DNA of 64,000 nt from Draconibacterium aestuarii (GCA_026671195.1 JAPOHD010000024.1:27241-91240), one strand, 5' to 3'. Positions 17,782 to 29,400 are shown, numbered from the stretch's first letter. Notes: generated from the sequence alone by a model not told the origin. Numbers and translations are program-made.

Positions 17782-20700
17782 ATGAAAAGAAAACCAAATA
17801 GAAAAGGATACTTCATTTTAAATATGGCGACTGCCATAGCATTTCTAATTGCCTATTTTTCAACAGGATGCTCAAATAAAAAGACAAAAGACAGGGTAAA
17901 TTCACTGAAAGCCAACATCTCAGAAAGCGAATTCCTGTCTGCTCCCGAATCCGACAAACCATGGGTTTATTATTGGTGGCTAAAAGGCAATGTAACCAAA
18001 GAACAGATTACGCATGATTTGGAAGAAATGCAGAAAAAGGGTATTGGAGGATTTTTGCTATTCGATTCCCGAGGTTATTGGGATTCTTACGATGGCAGAA
18101 CCGGGCACATTCCCGTTCCTCTTCAGATTAAATATGAATTTATGAATCCCGAATGGCGTGAGATGGTAAAATTCACGATGCAGGAAGCTAATCGCCTGGG
18201 ATTAAAAATGAGCATCAACATGGCCAATACAGGGGGTTCTCTTCGTGGTCCCTGGGACATGGAAGAAGACGGCCCTAAACAACTTATCTGGACATCATCA
18301 GACATTTCCGGACCTAAAACAATATCGGTGCAGCTGGAATCGCTGTCTGACCAAATGTACTACCAGGACGTTGCCTTAATGGCCGTTAAAATAAAATCCG
18401 ACAAAAAATCTGCAAAAAACAATGATTTGAACCAGGGCTGGGAAACCATGGTGATTCCCAATGAAGATGCTCCGGTTGCAGGTGAAATCATCGATTTAAA
18501 TAACCAAATCAGCAATGGAACATTACAATGGGACGTTCCGGAAGGAGAATGGAGAATTATCCGTTTTGGATATCATGTTATTGGAGAAGAAGGCAGCGTT
18601 GATATTTTAAATCCCGCAGCTGTCACAAAATACTTTCATTTAATGGGATCTGAAATTTTGAAAGATGCCGGTGAGCTTGCCGGAAACACATTGACCCATT
18701 TTTACAATGTTAGCTGGGAAGGTGGTCAGCCCAACTGGACAGTCAATTTTGAAAATGAATTCAGAAATTACCGCGGGTACGACATAAAGCAATACATGCC
18801 CATCTTAACAGGTATATCACTGAAAGAAAAATCATTAAACAAACGATTTATCCGTGACTACATGAGAACGGTAAGCGACTGTTTCAGGCACAACTGTTAC
18901 GAAACCATCGGGAAACTTTGTCATGATAACAACATAAAGTGGCACCCTGAAGATGGTGGACCCTGGCCCCGCATAGCTCCCATGTTTAAAGAAGCCGACC
19001 AGTTGACTTTTTGGGGAAGCAACGACATGCCACAGGGCGAATTTTGGTGTTCCGGGTTGGAAGATCTTCAAACAAAATCGAACATGCGTTACGCAGCAAT
19101 GGCCGGCCACATTCATGGACATCCTCTGATTGCGGTGGAAGCCTTTACGCACATGGGGCGGCACTGGACCAAATACCCGGCTTATTTGAAACCTTTTGCG
19201 GATATCAATCTAATTGATGGAGCTAACTTCTTTATCTGGCATACCTTCACTGCCTCACCCATCGAAATTGGAAAACCCGGTTATGAATATTTTGCCGGCA
19301 CGCATATTAACTCAAATATTACCTGGTGGAACAAAGCAGGAAGCATTATGGATTACCTTGGCCGGTCCCAGTATTTGCTGCGAAAAGGAAATTTTGTGTC
19401 TGATGTTTGTTGTTATGTAAGCGATAAAAACTATGTAAGATGGGGCCGCGGGGAGAAATGGAATCAAAATTCATCCCTAAATCCAGTGACCGGATACTCT
19501 TACGATCTCCTTGACTCAAAGGTCCTTCTTAATGATTTGTCTGTCAGAGATGGCAAACTTGTTCTCCCTGACGGAATGAGTTATAAACTGCTGGTAGTCG
19601 ATCTTGAAGAACCTGTTATACCGGCTGATGTTTTGCAAAAAATAAAGGAGTTGACTGAAGAAGGTGCTACCATTGTTTTGGGGCAAACAAAACCATTAAA
19701 TACACCGGGCATAAACAATTATCCGGAAAGTGATGAAAAAATCCGCATCCTGGCGGATGAACTATGGACGAAAACTTCAGAACAAATGGCGATTCGTGAA
19801 GTCGGAAAAGGCAAAATATACACTGGTACAGACATGAAAGATATTTTAGCTGACAATCAAATCCTTCCCGATTTTGAAGGCCCCTTCGAATACATCCACC
19901 GGGCCGATGAAAATCTTGACATTTATTTTATCTCCGGTGAAGGAAAAGTAAAATGTACGTTTCGCGTGAATGGGAAGAAACCGGAAATCTGGGATCCTGT
20001 AACGGGACAAACAATAGAAGCAATAAGTTATCATTCAACCAACGATGGAAGAACAAACGTATCGCTTCAGCTTCCTGTAAACGGTTCTGTTTTTGTGGTA
20101 TTCAGAGAAAAAGCAGAAGAAAATTACTTCATTTCTGTTGACGGACCGGGTTATCCTGAAGTAAAATCCAAAGAAGAAAATGTTTACGAATTGGTTTTAT
20201 GGGAAAGTGGTGAATATTACTTAACCACCAATACTGGGAAAAAAGAGAAAATTTCAACAACGGTTACTCCTTCCATAGAGATTACAGGAGACTGGAATGT
20301 TACATTTATTCCTGCTACGGAAGCAAAAGAGATTGAAACAACGTTTGATAAACTGACGCCTTGGAATAAAAACCCGGTCCCGGAAATTAAATATTTTTCA
20401 GGGACAGCAGACTACACAAATTCTTTCACTATAACAACAGAGCAGGCAGCAAGACCAGCCCGTCTTAATCTAGGTGAAGTACTCAACATTGCCAGGATTT
20501 GGGTAAACGGAAAAGATCTGGGAATTGTCTGGACAGCCCCCTGGTCGGTCGACATATCTGACGCGATCAAAGAAGGGAATAATGAACTTAAAATTGAAGT
20601 CACCAATTGTTGGGCCAACCGTTTGATTGGCGACGCCGGATTACCGGAAAGTCAATGGACAACCAGAACCAACGTCCGCCGTGTTCCGGATCGTTCGGAA

Positions 20701-20811
20701 TACAAAGCTGGTCACCAGGCTTTTTCCGCTGAGGATGAACTGATGCCCTCGGGTTTGGTGGGGCCGGTTAAAATTGAATTTGGAAAGGAAGAATTGGTTA
20801 CATTAGAATAA
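17782..20811 (+). CDS. GH106-family alpha-L-rhamnosidase-like lipoprotein
   Basis: About 1009 residues from ATG 17782 (a TTG at 17770 would add four). A lipobox (LIAYFSTGC) marks a lipid-anchored protein. The GH106 catalytic fold starts with PWVYYWWLKGNVTKEQITHD and EMQKKGIGGFLLFDSRG; acidic active-site candidates are the Glu of WHPEDGGPWPRIAP and of PLIAVEAFTHMG, the segments where characterised GH106 enzymes keep their acid, base and calcium ligands. The C-terminal ~170 residues form a galactose-binding-like jelly roll (LNLGEVLNIARIWVNGKDLG, WANRLIGDAG). It probably removes terminal alpha-L-rhamnose at the periplasmic or outer-membrane surface. It stands with a second GH106 gene after the isomerase. 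Confidence 0.87.
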   Translation: MKRKPNRKGYFILNMATAIAFLIAYFSTGCSNKKTKDRVNSLKANISESEFLSAPESDKPWVYYWWLKGNVTKEQITHDLEEMQKKGIGGFLLFDSRGYWDSYDGRTGHIPVPLQIKYEFMNPEWREMVKFTMQEANRLGLKMSINMANTGGSLRGPWDMEEDGPKQLIWTSSDISGPKTISVQLESLSDQMYYQDVALMAVKIKSDKKSAKNNDLNQGWETMVIPNEDAPVAGEIIDLNNQISNGTLQWDVPEGEWRIIRFGYHVIGEEGSVDILNPAAVTKYFHLMGSEILKDAGELAGNTLTHFYNVSWEGGQPNWTVNFENEFRNYRGYDIKQYMPILTGISLKEKSLNKRFIRDYMRTVSDCFRHNCYETIGKLCHDNNIKWHPEDGGPWPRIAPMFKEADQLTFWGSNDMPQGEFWCSGLEDLQTKSNMRYAAMAGHIHGHPLIAVEAFTHMGRHWTKYPAYLKPFADINLIDGANFFIWHTFTASPIEIGKPGYEYFAGTHINSNITWWNKAGSIMDYLGRSQYLLRKGNFVSDVCCYVSDKNYVRWGRGEKWNQNSSLNPVTGYSYDLLDSKVLLNDLSVRDGKLVLPDGMSYKLLVVDLEEPVIPADVLQKIKELTEEGATIVLGQTKPLNTPGINNYPESDEKIRILADELWTKTSEQMAIREVGKGKIYTGTDMKDILADNQILPDFEGPFEYIHRADENLDIYFISGEGKVKCTFRVNGKKPEIWDPVTGQTIEAISYHSTNDGRTNVSLQLPVNGSVFVVFREKAEENYFISVDGPGYPEVKSKEENVYELVLWESGEYYLTTNTGKKEKISTTVTPSIEITGDWNVTFIPATEAKEIETTFDKLTPWNKNPVPEIKYFSGTADYTNSFTITTEQAARPARLNLGEVLNIARIWVNGKDLGIVWTAPWSVDISDAIKEGNNELKIEVTNCWANRLIGDAGLPESQWTTRTNVRRVPDRSEYKAGHQAFSAEDELMPSGLVGPVKIEFGKEELVTLE

Positions 20812-20985
20812 TCCTTTCTAATAATTTTATCCTGCTATGAAAAAACGAAAGTTATTAAAAAAAAAATTACTATTTAACTAGGGATCCGATTACGACAAGG
20901 TAATCAGCAAAAATGCCCATAAAAAAAAGACAATAAATAAATTCTGAAAAAACAGATTGATAATTTTAAAACGATAACCTGAATT

Positions 20986-23973
20986 ATGAAAATATATTTT
21001 GCATCAATATTCGTTCTCTTCATTGTATTTTCCGGTGTGCCGGTAAAGGGTCAAAAAAGTGACGACTACCAGAGTGTTAAAAATAATTTTCTAAATCCAC
21101 CGCAATCTGCCCGCCCAAAAGTATACTGGTGGTGTCTAAACGGAAACATTGATACAGTGCGAGCCAAACAGGAACTTCGTGCAATGAAAGATGCCGGGAT
21201 CACTGGTTTTGATCTTTTTGAAATAGGTGTTCCTCCTTCAGATACCATGATTCCGGGAGGACCGGCATTTATGAGCGACAAGTCTCTTCAGTTGATAAAA
21301 TTTGCGGTTGATGAAGCCGGAAAACTGGGAATGACCGTTGGACTAAATCTGGCCAGCAGCTGGAATGCAGGAGGGAACTGGGTAAAACCTGAACACGGAG
21401 GAAAATCGCTGTATTCCTCAAAAGTCAATATAAAAGGAAACGCTCAATCGCAAAAAATTAAACTTCCTTTTCCTGAGGTTTCGTTTCCAGAAGAATCGTT
21501 AATTGGTGGAAATGGAGAAACACTAATCCCTTTTAGAAAGGATGGCCGGCCTGAATATTATGAAGAAATAGCCGTCCTTGCCATTCCTGCGGAAATTGAA
21601 GAAGGCAGACTCGATACAACAGACATTATTGATATAACCCCATTTTTCGACCCAGAAACAGACGAACTTAACTGGAATGCTCCAGATGGTAACTGGGAAA
21701 TATGCAGGTATGTTTGTTCCAATTCAGGCCAGCAGGTAGTTCGTCCCAGTCCGCTTTCAGCAGGATTAACCATCGATCATTTTGACTCAACAGCTGTGGA
21801 AACTCACTTGATGTATTTTATTAACCGGCTGCAGCCTGTTTTAGGAGACTTTCGAGAAACAGCTTTACAAAGTTTATACCTTGCCAGTTATGAAGCCCGT
21901 GGTTTTGTATGGACTTCCACCCTGCCTGAAGAATTCAAAAAAGTTAACGGTTATAACATTCAAAAATTTATTCCGTCGTTTTTTAATCCCGAACTTTTCA
22001 AAGAGGAAACTGCTGAAAAAATTCAGACCGATTTCAAAAAAACCTTGTCGGAACTGATGATTAACAATCTTTATAAAAAATCTCAGGAAATTTGTAACCG
22101 TTACGGATTAAAAATAAACAGTGAAGCTGGCGGTCCGGGATATCCGCTTTATAACGGTCCGGCTGAACCACTAAAAGCACAAGGTTCCATCGATATTCCT
22201 AGGGGCGAATTCTGGATAAATCATTCACGTTTTTATAAAGACGGGAACGACAGTATTGATATACTGCGAGTGGTTAAAGAAGCCGCAGCAGCATCTCATA
22301 TTTATGAAAAAGGAATTGTGGAAGAAGAAGCTTTTACCTCGTTCATGCACTGGCAGGAAGGCCCCTTCGACATGAAACCTTTTGGTGACCGGGCCTTTTG
22401 TGAAGGAATGAACCGCGTTGTTTTTCATGGATTCAGCCACAATATCAGCAATTCGGGATTCCCGGGTTATGTGTATAATGCAGGCACCCATTTTAACGAC
22501 AAACGAGCCTGGTGGCCCAATGTAAAACCTTTTACCGATTATGTTTCGCGGATTTCTGCTGTTTTTCAGGAAACGAATTTCAAAGCCGACGTAGTTTGGT
22601 ATTATGGTGATAAAGTCCCTAATTCGGCAACCTCAAAAAACACCCATTTTAAAGTGGGGCCAGGTTACGATTATGAAGTAATTAATACCGAGATCCTGCT
22701 TGATAAACTTTCCGTAAAAAACGGAAAACTGATATTATCCAATGGCGCTGAATTTAGCTTGCTGGCTCTGGAAGATGAAGGAAATTTAAATTCAAATGTT
22801 CTAAAAAAACTGGATGAACTAGCAAAACAGGGAGCTGTAATAATTGGCGAAAAACCCGGGAAAGTTGACGGTGTTGTTGCCAAAAATGAAAACAAAATCT
22901 TGATTGATAATTTATGGGACAGTGCATCAGGCCTTTCTCAAAATAATTTATCTGAAAAGGGTAAAATATACTACGGAATTTCATCGCTCCAAATGTTGCA
23001 TATATTGGGTATTCAACCCGATATTGATTATTCGGGAAGGAATTCTGATTTAATCGACTTTATTCATTTCAACAAAAATGAACTCGATTTTTATTTTATC
23101 AGAAATACACAAAATGAATGGCTTTCCAGAAACATTAATTTCAGGCAAAAAAACAAATCACCTGAAATATGGGATCCGGTTTCAGGTAAAATTTTACCCG
23201 TGTACATTTATAACCAGGAAGGAGAATATGTAAATCTACCGCTAACCCTTCCTCCTTACGGAGCTTGTCTGGTTGTATTCCGGAAATCTTCTCTTCCACC
23301 TCAATTTACCGGAATTTCAGAAACAAATCCTCCACTTTTCGAATACACGACCAACGGCATTAACTTTTTGCAGGAAGGATCTTTTATTCTGGAAGGTTCA
23401 AAACAATCACTTTCGGTCCAGAATAATATTGAAACAAATACGATAGACGGCCCTTGGGATGTTGAGTTTACCAAAGGTTGGGGAGCGCCAGAAAAAACAA
23501 CTTTTCCAGAGCTAATTTCCTGGACAGATTCTCCGAATGACGGGATAAAATATTATTCGGGAACAGCAACCTACAAAAAATCATTTCATTATGAAAAAAA
23601 TAAAAAAACGGGAAATGAAAGCATTTATCTTGACTTGGGTGAAATATCAAAAGTAGCCGATGTTTGGTTGAACGGGAAACACCTAGGGATTAGCTGGGCA
23701 AAACCTCATCGTTTTGATGTAACAAATAGCTTAAGCCAGGGTAAAAATACGATTACCGTTGAAGTTGCAAACGTTTGGTCGAACCGGTTGACAGGTGATG
23801 CAGTTACGGGACAAAAATTTACGAATACCAACATTAACACAACCATTGTACCGGCTGCTACACTGGAAACGGGAGATCAAACACGCTACCCCTGGGCTGA
23901 AGTACCTCTTATTAAATCGGGACTGCTCGGACCTGTTACCATTCAAAGCATTTCTCCGGTGGCAATAAAATAA
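20986..23973 (+). CDS. GH106-family alpha-L-rhamnosidase-like protein
   Basis: 995 residues with a type I signal peptide (YFASIFVLFIVFSGVPVKGQ). The GH106 start ARPKVYWWCLNGNIDTVRAK and MKDAGITGFDLFEIGV is clear; active-site Glu candidates lie in INSEAGGPGYP and VEEEAFTSFMHW, and FHGFSHNISNSGFPGYVYNA is typical of the family. The C terminus repeats the jelly-roll design of the preceding gene (LDLGEISKVADVWLNGKHLG, VWSNRLTGDAV), yet the two are clearly diverged and not a recent duplication. It is a periplasmic exo-rhamnosidase candidate. It is 174 bases after the previous gene and is the last intact gene of the plus-strand block. Confidence 0.87.
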   Translation: MKIYFASIFVLFIVFSGVPVKGQKSDDYQSVKNNFLNPPQSARPKVYWWCLNGNIDTVRAKQELRAMKDAGITGFDLFEIGVPPSDTMIPGGPAFMSDKSLQLIKFAVDEAGKLGMTVGLNLASSWNAGGNWVKPEHGGKSLYSSKVNIKGNAQSQKIKLPFPEVSFPEESLIGGNGETLIPFRKDGRPEYYEEIAVLAIPAEIEEGRLDTTDIIDITPFFDPETDELNWNAPDGNWEICRYVCSNSGQQVVRPSPLSAGLTIDHFDSTAVETHLMYFINRLQPVLGDFRETALQSLYLASYEARGFVWTSTLPEEFKKVNGYNIQKFIPSFFNPELFKEETAEKIQTDFKKTLSELMINNLYKKSQEICNRYGLKINSEAGGPGYPLYNGPAEPLKAQGSIDIPRGEFWINHSRFYKDGNDSIDILRVVKEAAAASHIYEKGIVEEEAFTSFMHWQEGPFDMKPFGDRAFCEGMNRVVFHGFSHNISNSGFPGYVYNAGTHFNDKRAWWPNVKPFTDYVSRISAVFQETNFKADVVWYYGDKVPNSATSKNTHFKVGPGYDYEVINTEILLDKLSVKNGKLILSNGAEFSLLALEDEGNLNSNVLKKLDELAKQGAVIIGEKPGKVDGVVAKNENKILIDNLWDSASGLSQNNLSEKGKIYYGISSLQMLHILGIQPDIDYSGRNSDLIDFIHFNKNELDFYFIRNTQNEWLSRNINFRQKNKSPEIWDPVSGKILPVYIYNQEGEYVNLPLTLPPYGACLVVFRKSSLPPQFTGISETNPPLFEYTTNGINFLQEGSFILEGSKQSLSVQNNIETNTIDGPWDVEFTKGWGAPEKTTFPELISWTDSPNDGIKYYSGTATYKKSFHYEKNKKTGNESIYLDLGEISKVADVWLNGKHLGISWAKPHRFDVTNSLSQGKNTITVEVANVWSNRLTGDAVTGQKFTNTNINTTIVPAATLETGDQTRYPWAEVPLIKSGLLGPVTIQSISPVAIK

Positions 23974-24340
23974 TGGGATGAAATACCCATGACAAAGGAT
24001 TTGACACAAACGAGAATGATTAATAACTTTGCAAAGTTCCAAGAGAACATGAAGGGCGATCGTTACTGGAGGTTGAAATATCTTATGCTACGAGCATTCA
24101 GAAACCCCGAAGATGAAATTGCCTGCAATACAGCTAAGTACAAACGAATATTGCCAATTTCGGTTTCGACTGAGAGGGAGCATGCACATGAAACTTTCAA
24201 TTTCTTAGCTGTTTTTTCTCCCCAAAGTTTTTCTCATTTACAATGGGTAAGGGTTTCTTTGGTCTCACGCAATGGTGTGAAGAATACTTCCCTTTCTTTG
24301 TCAAACAGTTGTGGACTTTTTAGTTTTAAAAATTAATCAC
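23974..24340. other. Intergenic with an unassigned 115-codon frame
   Basis: A plus-strand frame at 23989-24336 begins NNFAKFQENMKGDRYWRLK and encodes LKYLMLRAFRNPEDEIACNT; I do not recognise it, and its second half looks like random sequence. Given the relics immediately to the right it is more likely a decayed fragment than a working gene. Confidence 0.3.
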
Positions 24341-24494
24341 ATGAAACGATTTTCTATAATTGCTTTGTTATTCTTTATTCAAAAGGATTAACACAAATTA
24401 AACCATGCGTATTTTCTCTGACAATATGGTTCTTCAGCGAGAAGTAAAAATCACTTCAGGGGAAGGTGGTTCCTTTCAGTACAACCACTCATGA
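24341..24494 (+). pseudogene. Relic of a sialate O-acetylesterase-type (SASA) gene
   Basis: ATG at 24341 opens a signal-peptide-like MKRFSIIALLFFIQK and then stops. One frame over, from 24405, MRIFSDNMVLQREVKI reproduces the hallmark N terminus of SGNH acetylesterases of the SASA family (consensus FSDNMVLQR), and ends at 24494. What remains is the start of a frame-shifted and truncated gene; the catalytic body is gone. Such esterases commonly accompany pectin and rhamnan loci. Confidence 0.45.
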
Positions 24495-24593
24495 AAAGAG
24501 ATAGATAACCAAAACAGCTTAAAAAGCGAATTTTTTAAAGCTGTTTTTGCATAAATAACATTATTTGCACAAAACATCACCGGCAGATTGACA

Positions 24594-26009
24594 TTATAAC
24601 TTTAAACACTTAACACCAAGAACAAAGGCCAGTTTTTCAATTTTCTTTGCCTGATGACCGATGCCGATAGCACAGTGATGGGCCGGACCAGCTTTTGACC
24701 ACTGTTCGATGAAATTCTTTGCTCCCATTGAAAATTTGTACCGGCTGTTTGTATTTCCAATTTTTAAAGTTGCCCCCGGGACAGATTCTCCCTCTGCAAG
24801 CAGGAGGAACACCTCATCCTTCCCTTCCACAACCGACAACAAAGTCACCGGTCCGTGTCTTACCGTCATTTGAATGGAAAGCCCTTTCCCCGGCTTCCCA
24901 TGATAAACCGGCAAAGGAACCTGTTTTACCCTTCCTTCGGCGATGGCAAAGTGAGCTGGCCCATCGTGACCAAGTTATATAACATCGTCGTTAAAACCCA
25001 TCAGATAAAGTTCAGAAAAAGACCCGCTGGCTCCCATTTCAGCCATTATTTTCATGGCATGGGCATTTTTTACTTCGCACTCCCCTGCAACCGGAATATT
25101 TCTTCCTGTTAGCAATGTATTTCCTGCAATTACCGAGGTTACGATATTCTCGTATTCGTTTCCCGATTCACCTTCATAATAATATGCCAGAGAATTGAGG
25201 TTATGTTTTTGCACCAGGTCGTCAAGTGCTGCCGATGTGCTTGCCACACGTTCCAGTTCAGATGTTTCACATTCCGGAGCAACATCAAATGTATCTGAAA
25301 ATTCTTTCAGTTTAACTTGTAGCTGCGTTGGAGTTACGGTATCACTAAGTGCTTTCAATTCACACATTTCCAGCATTTCGAAATGCGTTCCAAAGGTAGC
25401 GCTCTGGCGGGTAAGGTCGGTATACACATCGAGCATCCCCCCATAGTAATGTCCCAGAATACCCATCCGGTTTTTACGTAGTGATTTTGCTACGCGTGCT
25501 GCTTCTGTCCAGGCAGCTATTCCCTCCCAGGCAGTTTCATCGGAGAGATATCCGGAAACCATGCCATAACCGATTCCTGAGCGATTAAAAACGCCGGCAA
25601 TTTCAGGCACAGAACAGGCCTGGCAATGTTCCAACCAGACACCAGTCAGCTTTCCACTATCCTCAAGATTATTGAATGAACTATAATCCAATTGAGGAAC
25701 AGGCTGAAGATTGAGTATGATAATGGGTACTTCTACTGCTTGGGCTATAGGCAAAACCGTTGACGATAATGCCTATGTTGAAACATACAAAAATACAATT
25801 TCAATATTCTCTGATTTAAGGAAATCCGCGGCTAACTTGCCCTTAATAGAATTATCTATCATTCCTGTGTCAACAACGTCTACATGAAAACCATTTATCT
25901 TCTCTCTAATTTGTTTCTGATAGTTTATCAAATTGTCATGTAAGCCTTCAAATTGAGACCATTAGGTTTCAAGCCCAATTCCAAATAATCCAACTTTAGC
26001 AATATCCAT
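24594..26009 (-). pseudogene. Fucose/arabinose isomerase-like gene with three in-frame stops
   Basis: Reading minus strand from ATG 26009 (MDIAKVGLFGIG), one frame of 472 codons runs to 24594 without any frameshift and aligns along its length with the isomerase at 16210. Landmarks are [52 protein letters not shown] and [16 protein letters not shown]. It is interrupted by TAA at 25964-25962, TAG at 25775-25773 and TAA at 24977-24975. The first two replace residues that are Tyr in the paralogue (DKYWEQF, LTYATSG); the third replaces a Leu/Tyr-type position before LGHDGP. Otherwise the protein is well preserved, so loss is recent, or the copy is a diverged paralogue no longer needed. Confidence 0.8.
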
Positions 26010-26097
26010 GTTACTAATATCGTTTTAATGTTCTTTAAAATCTAGATATGATTAAGTAAAACTAACTTCTATACTAATCAAGTAATTTTATATGATT
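26010..26097. other. Short AT-rich gap between relics
   Basis: AT-rich sequence between the isomerase pseudogene start and the GH78 relic; nothing recognisable. The stretch from 26266 to 26405 on the other side of the relic is likewise empty. Confidence 0.4.
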
Positions 26098-26265
26098 TCA
26101 AAGTGGATAACTGAAATGGTAGTTTCCATATCCAAGTTCAAACTGTACTCCATCTTCAACTTGTTGATAAATTTCAAGCAAAACAACTGTTTCAATGTGA
26201 TTTAGTCATGCAATTGGAAGAGCAATCGTTGCAGTTGTATTGCAGGAATTCATTGCGACAATAAA
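26098..26265 (-). pseudogene. C-terminal relic of a GH78 rhamnosidase
   Basis: A minus-strand frame reads MNSCNTTATIALPIA, then a TGA at 26208-26206, then EIYQQVEDGVQFELGYGNYH and ends at 26098. The N-T-T-A-T-I-x-L-P strand and the closing LGxGNYxF are exactly how the C-terminal beta domains of the GH78 genes in this window end (for example STATIYLT and SGNYSFKL at the end of the gene at 32463). Only the last ~55 codons survive, so an additional GH78 gene has been deleted here. Confidence 0.6.
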
Positions 26266-26405
26266 TTATGACAACAGGTTCTTTTTTCCCTTAGTTTTAT
26301 TTACTTTCATTTTCATATAAATGATACAATATTGATATAGTTTTATTCATTCAATTAGATACAACAATTCATATTATATGAATTTGTAACATTTATTAAA
26401 AAAGC

Positions 26406-29400
26406 TCACTTATAATAAATTTTGAAGTCCTGAGTCAATCCATAATCCATTAATTGATAATCATTACCAGCAGGTAATTTTTGGGGTCCGATAAACCAGC
26501 TCCAAGGACTTGCAATTCCTTTAGTTACATTTCCATGGTGAGGCCCCAGTAAGTTTTTCAATGAACCAACAACTTCAACAGTAACTTCTTGATTTCCGGG
26601 CTCAAGAAACTCTGTTAGATCGAATTCGTGCGGCAGCCAACCAATAATTCCTACCTGTTCGTTATTTACAAGAATTCTTGCAACAGTTCCGTTCCATTCA
26701 TTCAATTCAATTTTATATTGATTTCCTTTTTTAACATCCAAATTTTTAGTGTACTTCACGCTTTGACTATAAAAAGGCCTTCCTTGTTTTTTCCACGAGC
26801 CAATTTTTAGCGGTTGTTCCTCTTTCATAAGAAACCCTGCGTCCTGTGGCTCCAATGCAAAATTACCAATCAAATAAACTGGTTCAATTTCAGCGTAAAT
26901 ACTCATTGGATTAATAGTTAAGGTTAATTCATTATTTCCCGGTTTAACCTTATTCCCAATATCAAATACATTAAAAGAACGATCGAGCCAACTTTCTCCG
27001 GGGATTGGTTTGATATTTACACCATTTACCGACACTTGGTATAGATGCGCCCATTCAACAACTGCCCTTAATTCATCAGGTTGAAATCCCTGAGAAATTT
27101 TAAAATTATATGTAACCGTAAAACCACTGTCATTAGTAAAATTTTCTCCCATATCAATGATATTGGTTCGGTATTGTACTCCTGCTGACCATGGATTATA
27201 GCCAGTGCGTCCGTATTGCTCCAGCCCATTCAATTTAAAGGCCGAGTCGGATGCAGCAGTGAAATAAATATTTTCGAATGTCTTATCCTGTACTTTTAAA
27301 TCAACATGGTCAATAGTAAAGCTGTTAGGAGCAGTTGCGGAAGGCTGCGAATATTCAGTATTCAGCATTTTCCAACCATCGGTGATTTCTGCAGATTTTA
27401 TTACCTGTTGTTCTATTTTTTCATTATGTATAAAAAGTAACTTACTCCCTTCGGCAGACAGTTGAAATCTAAACTGAACCATATCTTCATTGGTTGAAAC
27501 AGGATATCCTGTAATTTCGCCTGAAACAGGATCAAGTAATGAAACGGCTTTTCCTTTTGCTTTAAACTGAATTTCTTCCGAACCTTCTTTATTGAAGTTT
27601 GACCAGAAAATAAGTTGTCCATCTTCAAATTGTCTTCTCATATGAAACACTTTACCATTAATGGATAAAGGATTTTCTACTGAGAAGTCCGATTGCTGTA
27701 ATTTAGAAACTACATCAGGCTGTTGAATGTTGTCAATATTGATCCAGTTGGAATGACTTCCGGCTAAATTTTTCACTTCATTTGAAGGTTCTCCATTTAT
27801 AAATTCAGGTATAGCAAAACTATACACCATACCCCCATTTTCAACAAACTTCTTCAATAACTTCCAGGTTGTATCATCAATATTTTTAAAATATGGCGGT
27901 AAAATAACTTGATCATAATCGCGCAATCCAACAGAAAACTTTGCCCCATTAATTGATCCTTGATTTTTGATGATATTTTCAGCACCCAAATCATATTCAA
28001 GCTGTAATTTTTCCATGTCATCAATGAGTTCTCTGAAACTATTCTTGATATTTTCAATGTTTTCATTTCTCACTAGTGGAGAATAATACATCCAAGCTGT
28101 TGTTGTGGGTTCAATAATCAGGGTGTTATTAATTTGCTGGCCCTGACTTAAAACAAAAGATAAACGTGCAAAATATTTGGCAAGTATTCCATAATCATTC
28201 CAATAGGGAGCATGAGAAAGAAAAGATTGGGGATAATCACCTTTTCGCCGACCTTTCAAAGTCATATGAGCAAGGTGCTGATTCATGAAATTTACTCCTA
28301 ATGTATACTCCCAATCGCCTAATCGCTTCATATCGCCAAAAGTCAATTCCCAGCCAGCCCCACCATATGTTTCTGAAAGAGCCCTTTTACGTCCCATCTG
28401 ATTGGCAACGGAACTCATTTCCTTTACTGCCCGAACGTTTCCAAATTGATCAGGACGTTTTTCATAGGTATTGAACAGCATATCAATCCCGGGCATTTGA
28501 TGCCACTCATACATAGCCATATTATCTCCGCCATGATGAGGGCTTGGCCATCCGTGTTCCCAGTAATGACCTGTCCATGCGAGATTTTTACTTTCGGTGT
28601 AATCATACCAGGGTTTCGCCCAGCGTTCGATAAACATTTCAAGTAACAACCGGTAATAGTTATATCTTACTTTTTTAAAATCACCAACTTCAGCAAATAG
28701 TGCAGGTAAATGTTGATTCAAATCATATCCCCACCTTTGCTGAAAAGCTTCAAACAAACTGGGCGTGAACCTTATACCGCCGCGTCCTGCACGCGGAGCT
28801 ATGTTAGGTTCATCTGTAAAAACACCAGGAACAGACTTGCTAAATTCTCCTCCTAAGGCTTTTTCATATCCCGTCATAGTAAGTTCAATAAATTTCTCAG
28901 TGACTCCGGGAATTAATAAATCAACATATGGAAAACCACCTTGCCAACCACTGCCTCTTTCATTTAATATTTCGAAGGCAAAATAATCATCAATCCACTT
29001 TTGCGGCCACTCTTTCACTTTCTCAAACCCGTTGCCTGCTTTTTTTAGCACTAAAAAATAATCATCCCTTTTTTCAGGATCAACTTGGTCTCCCTTTCTC
29101 ATTACAATTGCATTTCCCTGATTATAGGATTCCGGCATTTCCGCCTGAACATGTCCACCTGCAAATCCGCTTGGATATGAATTTTCATCATATATCCAAA
29201 CATTCATGCCCAATTCCTCGGCTTTCTCCAATGTGTAACCTGATAATTCAAACCATTCTTCGGACAAATACTCTGTAATAAGTCCTGGCCGAGGATGAAT
29301 AAATACCTGCAGGATATTTTCATTTTTAAATTCCTGCAACTGAGTTGCAATTTTTTCTTTGGTAACTAAATCGTTCCAAACCCACAATGGTGATGTACTG

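Noticed and set aside
24594..26009. Stop-codon reassignment to tyrosine
   Set aside because: All other genes in the window end normally at TAA, TAG or TGA and have no internal stops, so a changed code is not credible; decay is simpler.
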